From assembly GCA_016278615.1 (NCBI GenBank), contig JADQBM010000003.1:1-64000 (forward strand): a stretch of 64,000 nucleotides of DNA, read 5' to 3'. The notes below the pieces were generated by a model, which saw only the letters and a program-made list of their open reading frames with translations, was not told the DNA's origin and did not search any database. Within the stretch, counting starts at the first letter, position 1, and each line of letters opens with the position of its first letter. Origin of the DNA: Clostridia bacterium (lineage in GTDB: Bacteria; Bacillota; Clostridia; Peptostreptococcales; JAAYPU01). Shown here piece after piece: positions 17,076 through 25,889 of the stretch. The translations under genes were made by a program, and so were the position numbers.

Positions 17076-17384
17076 ATGGAGAAGGACAAATTAATTGAGG
17101 AAATCGAAGGTATTTTTGATAAAAGGATGGAGGATTTGAAGCAGTATGTGGATTCAAAGATTAACGCACAAAACACTATGATTAAGGATTTGCTTAGTAA
17201 CCTTCAAACAGGAAAAAAGGCGGAGGAAATAGTAGACAGGGGAATGGATCAGTTTATAGAAGATTTAGCTTATCTACAAAAAGATTTTGTAGGCGCTGCA
17301 AAGGACATAACCTGTATAAAATCAGATATGAATTTTGTAAGAGACTATATCATACGTGTTGATAAAAAAATCAATGATGAGTAA
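17076..17384 (+). CDS. Small coiled-coil protein, unknown
   Basis: A 102-residue, highly charged, almost wholly helical protein with heptad-like spacing. It has no membrane segment and one Cys. ATG follows AAGGGGGG, so expression is likely. I do not recognise a family. Its position directly after the nitrilase gene suggests the same transcript. Confidence 0.65.
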   Translation: MEKDKLIEEIEGIFDKRMEDLKQYVDSKINAQNTMIKDLLSNLQTGKKAEEIVDRGMDQFIEDLAYLQKDFVGAAKDITCIKSDMNFVRDYIIRVDKKINDE

Positions 17385-17423
17385 TATATACATCAAACAT
17401 CTCTTTCACATTGGAATTACAAT

Positions 17424-19688
17424 TTAAGAAGTGACTTTATAAGGTAGGCAAGTTGAGTTGCTTACTGTTGCATTAATTAATTCAAAGGCATTTTTTTCAG
17501 ATAAGGGCTTGCTAAAAAGAAAACCTTGAATAGCAGTGCAGCCTAAATGGGTAAGCAATTCTAATTGTTCATGTGTTTCAACCCCTTCTGCAACAGTTTC
17601 TAAATCAAGCTTGCCACATAAGTCAATAATAGAGGTAGTTAGATCCCTTACTCTTTTATTTTGTGAGATGTATTTAATAAATGATCGATCAATTTTCACA
17701 GTAGAGATAGGCAGTCGCCATAAATAATTTAGAGAAGAATATCCCATTCCAAAATCGTCAAGAAATATTTTCATGCCTCTATTTTCTAACTTTGATAAAA
17801 CAAGCATGCACTTTTCAAAAGAATTTATTAAAGTTGTTTCAGTTATTTCCAGGCCAATTAAATGATACTCTATTTCGGTTTCATTTATGATTTGGTCTAT
17901 TGTTTTAATGAAGTTATCCTGAGCTAATTGCAAGGGTGACAAATTAATGGATACGACAATAGCCTCGTCACGATCTTTATTAATTTTCTTTGCAAATCGG
18001 CAGCCTTCTTGGATGACCCAATGACCAATATCGTAAATGAGTCCAATTTCTTCAGCAAGCTTAATAAATTGTTCTGGGGGCACTTGGTTATAGTTGGGAT
18101 GATTCCAACGCAATAAGGCCTCAAAAGTAATGACCTTATTTTTTGTGGAATCATAAATGGGTTGGTAAAAAACAGTAAACTCTTGGTTCTCAATGGCATG
18201 CAATAATGCAGTGGACATCAACATTCTCTCAGATATTTCTTTGTTCATTTTTATATCAAATAACGCACAACGATTTCTGCCATTTTCTTTGGCCTTGTGC
18301 ATGGCAATATCTACATCTCGTAATATGGTTTCTCTGTTGGTATTTTTGGTCTGACAAATCACAATTCCGATACTTGCAGTAAGGTTTACTTCAAAACTAT
18401 TTATAAAGAAAGGTTTGTTTATTAGGCCTATGATTTCTTTTGCTTTATACTGAAGTTCTTTTTCACTGGTTTCATTATAGACCAAGAGTGCAAATTCATC
18501 TCCACAAAGTCGACTAAAAAAATATTGATCTGTATGAATTGAACTAACTCGTAGGGCAGTTTCTTTCAAGATTTCATTTCCATAACTATGACCGAAGACA
18601 TTGTTAATATACTTGAAATTGTCTAGATCAATATGCATTACAGAAAGTTTCTTATCATATTTCTGATAATCCATAATGGCTGCATCAAGCTTTTTATTAA
18701 ATAAAACTCTGTTGGGCAAATGAGTCAAAGTATCGTAATAGGCTAACTCATGAAGCATTGAATTGGTAGTCTCAAGCTGAGACTTGGATTCTTCAAGTTC
18801 TGTGGTTCTTTTGTTAATCATTTTCCTCAGCTTTCTATTGAGTATTACAAAAAGAATAATAAGAAAAATAGCCAAAAGAAAAGCCGCTATTTGAGTTTTG
18901 GCTAATCCTTTGGAAGCTGAAAATTCTTCTCCAAACCACTTCTTATAAATTTTTTCGTAGGTCCCATTTTTCTTTATTTTAAGAATGCCATTATTAAGAA
19001 TGTTATAAACATATGGGTTATCTTTTAAGGTAACGACACCATATTTTTCTTGATAAATAGGGTTTCCTATGATTTTAATTTTTTCATATTGCTTTTCTCT
19101 CAGAAGGTAGTTGATTCCAGTTAAACGATTGCCAATAAAGGCTTCCACGGAACCCATTATGAGCAAATTCATTGCTTGCTCTTGATTCTCTGTGGCAGTG
19201 GCAATACATTGTGAGTCATTAACTATTCTTTCAACAATATCTCCTTTTTGGTGACTGACTTTTTTACCAGATAGATCATAAATATTCTGCACATAATAAT
19301 TATCTTTTGAAACAAATATACAATGTTTATTGTACAAGAGTGGTTCGGTAAAGGCATAATATTGACTTCGCTCATCATTATAGGTCATGCCTTGAATGGC
19401 ATCTACCTCTTTCATATTTAATGCATCAATGGCTTCATTCCAAGGCATAGGGATCAGTTGGATTTCTATGCCCATTTCAATGGCAACTGCGTTCATTATA
19501 TCCACATTGAAACCTTTATATTGTCCATTGTCATCAACATATTCATAAGGTGGAAAATTATTATCACCTGCAATTATTAATGTTGGAATTTGAATACTTC
19601 CATGAGTAATGAGAGAATCAACAAAGAAAAGGTTAATCAAAACGAACCCTATTATACTTTTCAACAAAATACGGTGAGACTTAGGCAT
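17424..19688 (-). CDS. Solute-sensing membrane protein with SBP_bac_3, degenerate GGDEF and EAL domains
   Basis: A c-di-GMP signalling protein of about 754 residues. After an N-terminal membrane anchor comes an amino-acid-type periplasmic binding domain (about 35-255, AGDNNFPPYEYVDDNGQYKGFNVDIM). A transmembrane helix lies near 267 (AAFLLAIFLIILFVIL). GGDEF follows with signature RLCGDEF, so the first Gly is Cys. The EAL domain keeps EALLRW, SINLSP, LEITET, LDDFGMGYSSL, KIDRSFI, AEGVE and QGFLFSKP. An active phosphodiesterase is expected; cyclase activity is doubtful. The start is ATG at 19688, because the track TTG at 19772 is the first base of a TTGACA-like -35 box. Confidence 0.93.
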   Translation of the reverse strand: MPKSHRILLKSIIGFVLINLFFVDSLITHGSIQIPTLIIAGDNNFPPYEYVDDNGQYKGFNVDIMNAVAIEMGIEIQLIPMPWNEAIDALNMKEVDAIQGMTYNDERSQYYAFTEPLLYNKHCIFVSKDNYYVQNIYDLSGKKVSHQKGDIVERIVNDSQCIATATENQEQAMNLLIMGSVEAFIGNRLTGINYLLREKQYEKIKIIGNPIYQEKYGVVTLKDNPYVYNILNNGILKIKKNGTYEKIYKKWFGEEFSASKGLAKTQIAAFLLAIFLIILFVILNRKLRKMINKRTTELEESKSQLETTNSMLHELAYYDTLTHLPNRVLFNKKLDAAIMDYQKYDKKLSVMHIDLDNFKYINNVFGHSYGNEILKETALRVSSIHTDQYFFSRLCGDEFALLVYNETSEKELQYKAKEIIGLINKPFFINSFEVNLTASIGIVICQTKNTNRETILRDVDIAMHKAKENGRNRCALFDIKMNKEISERMLMSTALLHAIENQEFTVFYQPIYDSTKNKVITFEALLRWNHPNYNQVPPEQFIKLAEEIGLIYDIGHWVIQEGCRFAKKINKDRDEAIVVSINLSPLQLAQDNFIKTIDQIINETEIEYHLIGLEITETTLINSFEKCMLVLSKLENRGMKIFLDDFGMGYSSLNYLWRLPISTVKIDRSFIKYISQNKRVRDLTTSIIDLCGKLDLETVAEGVETHEQLELLTHLGCTAIQGFLFSKPLSEKNAFELINATVSNSTCLPYKVTS

Positions 19689-19893
19689 ATGGACCACCAA
19701 CTTAAGGAAATCAAAGTAATATAAAGAGTCAGAAAATAATGAAATAAGTCGCAAAAAGACTATTAATGTCAAAATTTATCATATGTTCATATTTTAGCAT
19801 GACATAAAGAATTATTCAATAATAGGTATTTAAGGGCACTTTTTAGTAGTCGAAAGGTATTTTTCGACGTCTAAAATGAATAAGGCTATTTAA

Positions 19894-19945
19894 TTGTAAA
19901 CTATTCTTATTATCAAGTTGACAATTTCTCGAGGTACGTTACAAT
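19894..19945 (+). promoter_or_regulatory. BirA-like operator overlapping the bioY promoter
   Basis: TTGTAAACT at 19894-19902 and AGTTGACAA at 19916-19924 form an inverted pair 13 bases apart, close to known BirA boxes (TTGTTAAC-type half-sites). The right half contains the -35 box TTGACA (19918-19923), followed after 16 bases by TACAAT. Binding would block the promoter, consistent with biotin repression of a biotin transporter gene. Confidence 0.7.
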
Positions 19946-19990
19946 ATAATTGATAAAAATTATGAATTAAAGATTTTGGAGGTAATGAAT

Positions 19991-20551
19991 ATGCGAAATT
20001 CTAAGGTAAGAGATATGATCTTGATTGCAATGTTTGCAGCATTGACCGCTGTAGGGGGCTTGTTTAAAATACAGCTTCCTTATGCATCCATCACTTTGCA
20101 GTTTTTCTTCTGTGCCTTTGCGGGTGTGTTTTTAGGGGCAAAAAAAGGGGCTTTATCACAAGTATTGTATCTGGTAATCGGTTTATCCGGTGTTCCTATT
20201 TTCGCGGAAGGCGGAGGTATTATGTATGTCTTAAAGCCTTCCTTTGGTTATTTGATAGGCCTTATGCCGTGTGCTTATATGATTGGTCATTATATTGAAA
20301 AGGGTAAGCGCGATTTCATTCATATTCTTGGCATCATGGTGGCAGGCATGTTGGTTGTATATATGGTCGGCGTTCCTTATCTTTATCTTATTGTTCGTTA
20401 TTATCTTGGGAGCGCAATTTCCATTAGTAGCGCACTTTCAATAGGGTTATTGCCTTTTATTGTACCGGACTTGATAAAGTCCGTTGTTGCTGCATTAATA
20501 TATAAAAAAGTGGAACCGGCGTTAATAAAGCAGGGGATAGGTGACAGGTGA
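19991..20551 (+). CDS. bioY: Biotin ECF transporter S component BioY
   Basis: The substrate-specific membrane subunit of an ECF biotin transporter. It has about six helices and the BioY motifs MFAALTAVGGLFKIQLP, FAGVFLGAKKGALSQVLYLVIGLSGVPIFA and a Gly-rich loop. No EcfA/T genes are in the window, so it probably uses shared modules. ATG at 19991 follows GGAGG at eight bases. The C-terminal residues GIGDR come from GGTGACAGG words that continue past the stop, so the tail is repeat-derived. Confidence 0.93.
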   Translation: MRNSKVRDMILIAMFAALTAVGGLFKIQLPYASITLQFFFCAFAGVFLGAKKGALSQVLYLVIGLSGVPIFAEGGGIMYVLKPSFGYLIGLMPCAYMIGHYIEKGKRDFIHILGIMVAGMLVVYMVGVPYLYLIVRYYLGSAISISSALSIGLLPFIVPDLIKSVVAALIYKKVEPALIKQGIGDR

Positions 20552-20640
20552 CAGGGAAGTGAAAAAAACTAATAACTGAAAGATAAAAACATGATATAAC
20601 TGAAATTGAAACTGAAAGACAAAGGAAGGATTATTATATT
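20535..20640. repeat. Intergenic word-array element (C), single arm
   Basis: GGTGACAGGTGACAGGG followed by ACTGAAAGATAAAAAC and ACTGAAATTGAAACTGAAAG words, then a short palindrome TATTATA...TTGTAATA. No matching right arm is seen. Confidence 0.5.
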
Positions 20641-20710
20641 TGTGTTGTAATAAGTAAAGGAATTCAGGTAAAATCAATGTATATGAAAAGTTTTAATGGG
20701 AGGGGTATGA

Positions 20711-21322
20711 ATGGATCATATGATTGAAAAGACACTGGAGAATTTAAAAAAGAACCATTTTATTACGAAATACTTTAATTCAAAAGAGGAAGCCATGGAG
20801 GATATTCTTAAAGAAATACCTGCAGATGCCTCTATAGGTATTGGTGGGTCTGTTACCATAGACCAATTGGGGCTTTATGAACGGCTTATATATAGAGGGA
20901 ATGCGGTCTATTGGCATCATAGGTGTGAACCTTATGAGAAGAAAACTGTCCTAAAAAATGCCGCTGTTTCAGATATTTATTTGTCTTCAACCAATGCTGT
21001 GACAAGAGATGGTACACTTATAAACATTGACGGTGCTGGAAACAGAGTAGCAAATATGTTTTGGGGGCACCATAAGATTATTATTATTGCCGGAATTAAT
21101 AAAATTACATTCAATTATGATGAAGGGGTAAAAAGAATTAAAACAGTAGCATGCCCTCAAAATGCAGAGAGGTTAAATCTTGATGTTCCATGCAGGTATT
21201 CAGGTAAATGTGAAGACTGTAATTCTCCCCAAAGAATGTGCAGGATTCTTTTGACTTTAGAACGACAGCCTATGAATGGCAATGTACACGTCTACTTGAT
21301 AAATGAGGAACTGGGATATTAG
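20711..21322 (+). CDS. LUD-domain protein (LutC/YkgG-like)
   Basis: A 203-residue LUD (DUF162) protein. The fold landmarks are ADASIGIGGSVTIDQLGL, SDIYLSSTNAVTRDGTLINIDGAGNRVANMFWGHHK and IIIAGINKI. LUD proteins take part in lactate oxidation (LutC) and other redox steps, but no lutA or lutB lies nearby, so the substrate is unknown. Odd: the C-terminal part has a Cys cluster C-x5-C-x2-C-x6-C (in CRYSGKCEDCNSPQRMC) that could bind a metal or Fe-S cluster. The start follows GGGAGGGG. Confidence 0.85.
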   Translation: MDHMIEKTLENLKKNHFITKYFNSKEEAMEDILKEIPADASIGIGGSVTIDQLGLYERLIYRGNAVYWHHRCEPYEKKTVLKNAAVSDIYLSSTNAVTRDGTLINIDGAGNRVANMFWGHHKIIIIAGINKITFNYDEGVKRIKTVACPQNAERLNLDVPCRYSGKCEDCNSPQRMCRILLTLERQPMNGNVHVYLINEELGY

Positions 21323-21333
21323 ATTCACTAGTC

Positions 21334-21554
21334 AATTAAGAATTAAGAATTAAGAATGAAGAATGAAGGAAGAGATTTTGCCCTTAGCACAAAATCTCAT
21401 AATAAATTAAAGAAATGAATGTTTGAATTGGGGAAGAATAATTTAAATTAAGTACGATCTTTAAATGTTAAACAATAGATTTTTTATATAAAATAGAAAT
21501 TTGTTTACAAATTTTTTCCTTAATTCTTAATTTTTCATTATTAATTCTTAATTA
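21334..21554. repeat. Intergenic word-array element (D), AAGAATTAAGAATGAAG type
   Basis: Left array of TTAAGAATTAAGAATGAAG, hairpin GAGATTTTGC-CCTTAGC-ACAAAATCTC, about 110 bases of AT-rich core, hairpin GAAATTTGTTTACAAATTTTT, then right array TTAATTCTTAATTTTTC. It fills the gap from the LUD stop to the ygiQ ribosome-binding site. Confidence 0.85.
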
Positions 21555-21568
21555 AAGAGGGTGGTTTT

Positions 21569-23422
21569 ATGGCTTTTTTACCTACAACAAGAGAAGAAAT
21601 GAATAGTAGAGGCTGGAAACAGCTGGATTTTGTTTATGTTATTGGGGATGCTTATGTAGATCATCCTTCTTTTGGGCATGCGATAATTAGCAGGCTATTA
21701 GAAGCAAATGGATATAAAATTGGCATTATATCTCAACCCAACTGGAGTAAGTTAGAGGATTTTACCAAATTAGGCAAGCCTAGGTTGGGTTTTCTGATTT
21801 CGTCAGGTAATGTGGATTCTATGGTAAATCACTATTCAGTGTTTAAAAAGAAAAGAAGACAAGATGCTTATTCTCCAGGTGGTGAAGCAGGATTAAGACC
21901 AGATCGAGCAGATATTGTGTATGCCAGTAAAGTAAAAGAGGTCTATAAAGACGTCCCTGTTATTATCGGTGGCATTGAAGGCAGTCTTAGACGATTTGGA
22001 CATTATGATTATTGGGATGACAAGATAAGACGGTCCATTCTCATGGACTCCAAAGCCGATATGCTGATTTATGGAATGGGGGAAACCCCCATTGTTGAAA
22101 TTGCAGATGCACTGGATGCAAAAATCTCTATCCACGATATTCGATGGATTAAAGGCACGGCTTTTAGAAGTAAAGATTTAGAAGGAATCGGGGACTATTT
22201 TATGTTGCCTACTTTCCAGGAAATAACTAAATCAAAAAAAGCATATGCAGAAAGTTTCATGGTTCAATATAAGAACAATAACCACAATAGCGGTAAAACC
22301 CTTGTGGAACAGTATGATACACATACTTATATTATTCAGAATCCTCCCCCTGAGCCTCTATCCATGGAAGAAATGGACAAAGTGTATGGGTTGCCTTATA
22401 TGCGTACGAGCCATCCTGCTTATGAAAAACAAGGGGGCGTTCCTGCGCTACAAGAAGTAAAATTTAGCATTACCAGCACTCGAGGGTGTTTTGGGGGATG
22501 TAGCTTTTGTGCTTTGGCCTATCATCAGGGAAGAGTGGTACAACCCAGAAGTAGTGCATCCATTGTAGATGAGGGCAAAAAAATAAGTGAAGATAAAGAT
22601 TTTAAAGGATATATTCATGATGTGGGAGGACCAACGGCAAACTTTCGTCAGCCTGCATGTGAAAAACAGATTAAAAATGGGACTTGTTTGCACAAAGACT
22701 GTTTGTTCCCAAAACCATGTGATAAACTAATCATAAATCACGAAGAGTATATAGACATTCTTCGTAGGTTGAGAGACATCCAAGGAGTGAAAAAAGTTTT
22801 TGTCAGATCGGGCGTTCGCTTTGATTATGCCATTTATGATAAAGACCATACATTTCTTGAAGAACTGTGTAAACATCATGTTAGCGGATATTTGAAAATT
22901 GCACCGGAGCATATTTCAGATGCTGTTTTGTCAAAAATGGGCAAACCCTCTAAAGAGGTATATGAAAAATTCACAAAAGAATTCCAGAGGATCAATCAGA
23001 AGATAGGAAAAGAGCAGTATATCATTCCCTATTTTATTTCATCTCATCCTGGGTCTACACTTACGGATGCCATTGAATTGGCATTATACATCAAGAAAAC
23101 TGGGTTCATTCCAGAGCAGGTTCAAGATTTCTACCCAACCCCAAGTACTTTGTCCACTTGTATGTATTATACAGGCTTTGATCCCCGTAACATGGAACCT
23201 GTATATGTACCTAAAAGCATGGAAGAGAAACAAATGCAAAGAGCGCTTATGCAATTTAATCGACCGGAGAATTATGATAAAGTGTATAAAGCTTTGATAA
23301 AGGCAGATAGAAAAGATTTAGTGGGGTTTGACAAACAATGCTTAATAAAGCCGAAAAACAGGAGAAAAAGCAATGCGCATACTGGAAAAACTACCTCAGA
23401 TATTAGAAGAAAGCCAAAATAA
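21569..23422 (+). CDS. YgiQ family radical SAM protein
   Basis: A 617-residue protein of the UPF0313/YgiQ family. The N-terminal FLPTTREEMNSRGW and the radical SAM motif CFGGCSFC (about residues 309-316) are diagnostic. Further family blocks are HDVGGPTANFR and PDFYPTPSTLSTCMYYTG-like QDFYPTPSTLST. The substrate is unknown. ATG follows AGAGGGTGG. The methyltransferase gene starts inside its last 50 bases, so the two are probably translated from one mRNA. Confidence 0.93.
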   Translation: MAFLPTTREEMNSRGWKQLDFVYVIGDAYVDHPSFGHAIISRLLEANGYKIGIISQPNWSKLEDFTKLGKPRLGFLISSGNVDSMVNHYSVFKKKRRQDAYSPGGEAGLRPDRADIVYASKVKEVYKDVPVIIGGIEGSLRRFGHYDYWDDKIRRSILMDSKADMLIYGMGETPIVEIADALDAKISIHDIRWIKGTAFRSKDLEGIGDYFMLPTFQEITKSKKAYAESFMVQYKNNNHNSGKTLVEQYDTHTYIIQNPPPEPLSMEEMDKVYGLPYMRTSHPAYEKQGGVPALQEVKFSITSTRGCFGGCSFCALAYHQGRVVQPRSSASIVDEGKKISEDKDFKGYIHDVGGPTANFRQPACEKQIKNGTCLHKDCLFPKPCDKLIINHEEYIDILRRLRDIQGVKKVFVRSGVRFDYAIYDKDHTFLEELCKHHVSGYLKIAPEHISDAVLSKMGKPSKEVYEKFTKEFQRINQKIGKEQYIIPYFISSHPGSTLTDAIELALYIKKTGFIPEQVQDFYPTPSTLSTCMYYTGFDPRNMEPVYVPKSMEEKQMQRALMQFNRPENYDKVYKALIKADRKDLVGFDKQCLIKPKNRRKSNAHTGKTTSDIRRKPK

Positions 23423-24716
23423 TTATGAAAGACATTTTAAATCTTATGAAGTAGAGGAATTAACCCTACAAGAACGAATTCATTTAAAAGACCATGCAGA
23501 GTATAAGAATAAAATTGTTCAAGGGGACAATTTAGAATTAATGAAGCATCTTTTGAAAGAAAAGATAAAAATCAATCTCATCTATATAGATCCGCCTTTT
23601 TTTAGCAAAAGTGATTATAAAGTCAATATAAAAAAAGCATCAGATAAAATAGAAAGCATCCCTGTCATAGAACAGTTTGCTTATAAAGACACATGGAAAG
23701 AAGGTATGGCAGATTATTTGAAGATGCTTTGTACCAGGTTGTTCTACATGAAAGACCTTTTAAGTGAAACAGGAAGTATCTTCGTACACTTAGATAGACA
23801 TAGTGTTCACTATGTGAAAGTATTAATGGATGAGATTTTTGGCCAAGATCATTTTATTAATGAAATTATTTGGAGCTATAAATCTGGAGGGGTGAGCAAA
23901 AGATATTTTGCTCGAAAACATGATACGGTTCTTTTTTACTCCAAAAGCGAGAATTATCATTTTGAGTGTTTAAAAGAAAAATCATATAATCGAGGATTAA
24001 AGCCATATAAATTTAAAGGGGTTACGGAGTATCAAGATGAAAATGGTTGGTACACACTGGTAAGCATGAAAGACGTATGGCACTTGGATATGGTAGGAAG
24101 AACCTCTGGGGAAAGAGTTAATTATGCGACTCAAAAACCGGAAGCTTTATTGGAAAGGATTCTATTGGCTTGTTCATCTGAAGGGGATATTTGTGTAGAC
24201 TTTTTTGGAGGTTCGGGTACACTTGCTTCAGTTGCTTCCAAATTAAAACGGAAATGGATTATTTGTGATATGGGGAAAATCGCATGTATGATAGCTCATA
24301 AAAGAATGGTATTAAAAGGTGTGGCGTACGATATGTGTGCCATTGGAAATACAGAAAAAGTTGAAAGTTTTATTGATTTCACTGCAGAAGTTGCGGATAA
24401 AGGAAAATTACATATTTCTTTAGACAGGTATGGATATAAAAATGATAATGAAATACCAGCTTCCCCTAAGTACCAGGAAACAGTAAAGGCTTTGATGGAA
24501 GAAGATTCTTTGAAACTCATTGAGTATTGGAGCGTAGATATGGATTATGATGGTCATGAATTTAAGCCTTCATGGATCAGTTGCCAAGAGTCTAAAGAAG
24601 TGGTAACGGATATTTTGTTAGATTATTTGGCACAAGAAAGGATTGCCATACGCGTTTTAGATGTGTTTGGAATCGAGACCTTTGTCAATCAAAATATAAT
24701 AAAGGAGGTGGAATGA
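23373..24716 (+). CDS. Orphan DNA methyltransferase, type III Mod-like (adenine-N6)
   Basis: A 447-residue beta-class DNA methyltransferase: motif IV, YIDPPFF (D73-P-P-F76), comes before motif I, VDFFGGSGTL (about 275-284). ATQKPEALLERIL is the usual motif before the SAM site. It is shorter than full type III Mod proteins, and no Res subunit or other endonuclease is adjacent. It overlaps ygiQ by 50 bases in another frame, with GGAG before its ATG. A lone enzyme in housekeeping context suggests an epigenetic or unknown role rather than restriction. Recognition site cannot be read from sequence. Confidence 0.88.
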   Translation: MRILEKLPQILEESQNNYERHFKSYEVEELTLQERIHLKDHAEYKNKIVQGDNLELMKHLLKEKIKINLIYIDPPFFSKSDYKVNIKKASDKIESIPVIEQFAYKDTWKEGMADYLKMLCTRLFYMKDLLSETGSIFVHLDRHSVHYVKVLMDEIFGQDHFINEIIWSYKSGGVSKRYFARKHDTVLFYSKSENYHFECLKEKSYNRGLKPYKFKGVTEYQDENGWYTLVSMKDVWHLDMVGRTSGERVNYATQKPEALLERILLACSSEGDICVDFFGGSGTLASVASKLKRKWIICDMGKIACMIAHKRMVLKGVAYDMCAIGNTEKVESFIDFTAEVADKGKLHISLDRYGYKNDNEIPASPKYQETVKALMEEDSLKLIEYWSVDMDYDGHEFKPSWISCQESKEVVTDILLDYLAQERIAIRVLDVFGIETFVNQNIIKEVE

Positions 24717-24719
24717 TAT

Positions 24720-25595
24720 ATGAAAGAAAAAATTAGTAAAGCAATTCTTGATTTAACTTTTATTACAGTAGGTTGTGTAATAATGGCATTTTCTGTGACA
24801 GGGATTCTTATTCCCAACGGTTTAAGTGCTGGAGGTATTACTGGGATCGCGCGTATCCTTCAAAATTATATTCCTTTTAGTTATTCACTTTTGTTCTACT
24901 TTCTTGCCCTTACAGTCTTTATTATTAGTTGGATAACTTTAGGGTGGAAAGAAGCCAGAAAAATACTGGTCATGGCCATTATGTATCCAACCATTTTGAT
25001 TATTTTTGAACAGACCGATTTTTATCTTTTAGAGCGAAAAGATATGTTTTTAGCTGCTATTTATTTTGGGGTGTTAAATGGTGTTGGGATGGGCTTGCTT
25101 TTCAGAAGAGGGTATTCTTTTGGAGGAACAGATACCATAGCCAAAATAATCAATAAGAAAATATTACCTTTTGTGAGTATGAGCCAACTCCTTATGTTCA
25201 TAGATGGCATTATTATTGTTCTTTCAGGAATCGTTTATGGAAGAAATGTGGCTATGTATGCATTGGTTGCACAGTTGGTCTATACAAAATCAATAGATGC
25301 GATCCTATTTGGATTTGGGTCACAAAAAGTAAAGATTGAGATTATTAGTGATGAACATGGAGAAATAGAACAATATATCATCAATCAAATCAATAGAGGT
25401 GTAACCAGATATGAAATAACAGGAGGTTACTCAGGCAATAAAAGGACAATGCTCTCTACAATTTGCTCTCCAAGAGAGAGTATGCTCATTAAGAATTTTA
25501 TTTCTCATACGGATTCAGATGCTTTTGTTAATGTGCTTCCTATTAATTCAGTATGGGGAACGGGTACAGGTTTTGAGAGCTTGAAGGAGAAGTAG
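24720..25595 (+). CDS. YitT family membrane protein (DUF161 + DUF2179)
   Basis: A 291-residue protein with about five N-terminal helices (SAGGITGIARIL, GVLNGVGMGLLFRRGYSFGGTDTIAKII) and a soluble C-terminal DUF2179 domain from about residue 220 (GVTRYEITGGYSGNKRTMLSTIC). Its function is not established. ATG follows AAAGGAGGTGG, whose first bases overlap the end of the methyltransferase gene, implying a shared operon. Confidence 0.9.
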   Translation: MKEKISKAILDLTFITVGCVIMAFSVTGILIPNGLSAGGITGIARILQNYIPFSYSLLFYFLALTVFIISWITLGWKEARKILVMAIMYPTILIIFEQTDFYLLERKDMFLAAIYFGVLNGVGMGLLFRRGYSFGGTDTIAKIINKKILPFVSMSQLLMFIDGIIIVLSGIVYGRNVAMYALVAQLVYTKSIDAILFGFGSQKVKIEIISDEHGEIEQYIINQINRGVTRYEITGGYSGNKRTMLSTICSPRESMLIKNFISHTDSDAFVNVLPINSVWGTGTGFESLKEK

Positions 25596-25601
25596 ATTGT
25601 A

Positions 25602-25872
25602 TGTGGAAGTGGAAGTGAAATTTAAGTGGAAGTGTAAGTGTAAGCTTAAGTAGAAGTTTAAGTGTAAGTGTAAGTAGAAGTAGAAGTGTAAGTGGTAGGG
25701 GCTGGTCTCTGTGCCTGCCCGTAAAAGGTACTCAAACTAAATCTTCATTTTATAACTTTGTTTATACACCTACATTGGTGCAGATGGGCACGGGACCCAT
25801 CCCTACTACTCAAACTTAATCTTAAACTCAAACTCAGACTCAAACTTAATCTTAAACTCAAACTTATTATTC
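25602..25872. repeat. Intergenic word-array element (E), AAGTGTAAG type with GC-rich hairpins
   Basis: Left array GTGGAAGTGTAAGTGTAAGC, then GTAGGGGCTGGTCTCTGTGCCTGCCC, an AT core, GGGCACGGGACCCATCCCTAC (reverse complement in type), then right array CTCAAACTTAATCTTAAACTC. Same plan as the AT-hairpin elements but with GC-rich inner repeats. It fills the gap between yitT and mtnP. Confidence 0.85.
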
Positions 25873-25889
25873 ATCGAGGGGGTAAGAAG

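Noticed and set aside
23373-24716. Complete type III restriction-modification system
   Set aside because: Only a Mod-like gene is present; the neighbours are ygiQ and yitT and no Res gene is seen.
25758-25889. N-terminal extension of MtnP rich in Leu-Lys (LKLNLKLKLRLKL)
   Set aside because: It is a translation of the word array; the real start at 25890 has its own GAGGGGG site and matches the family.
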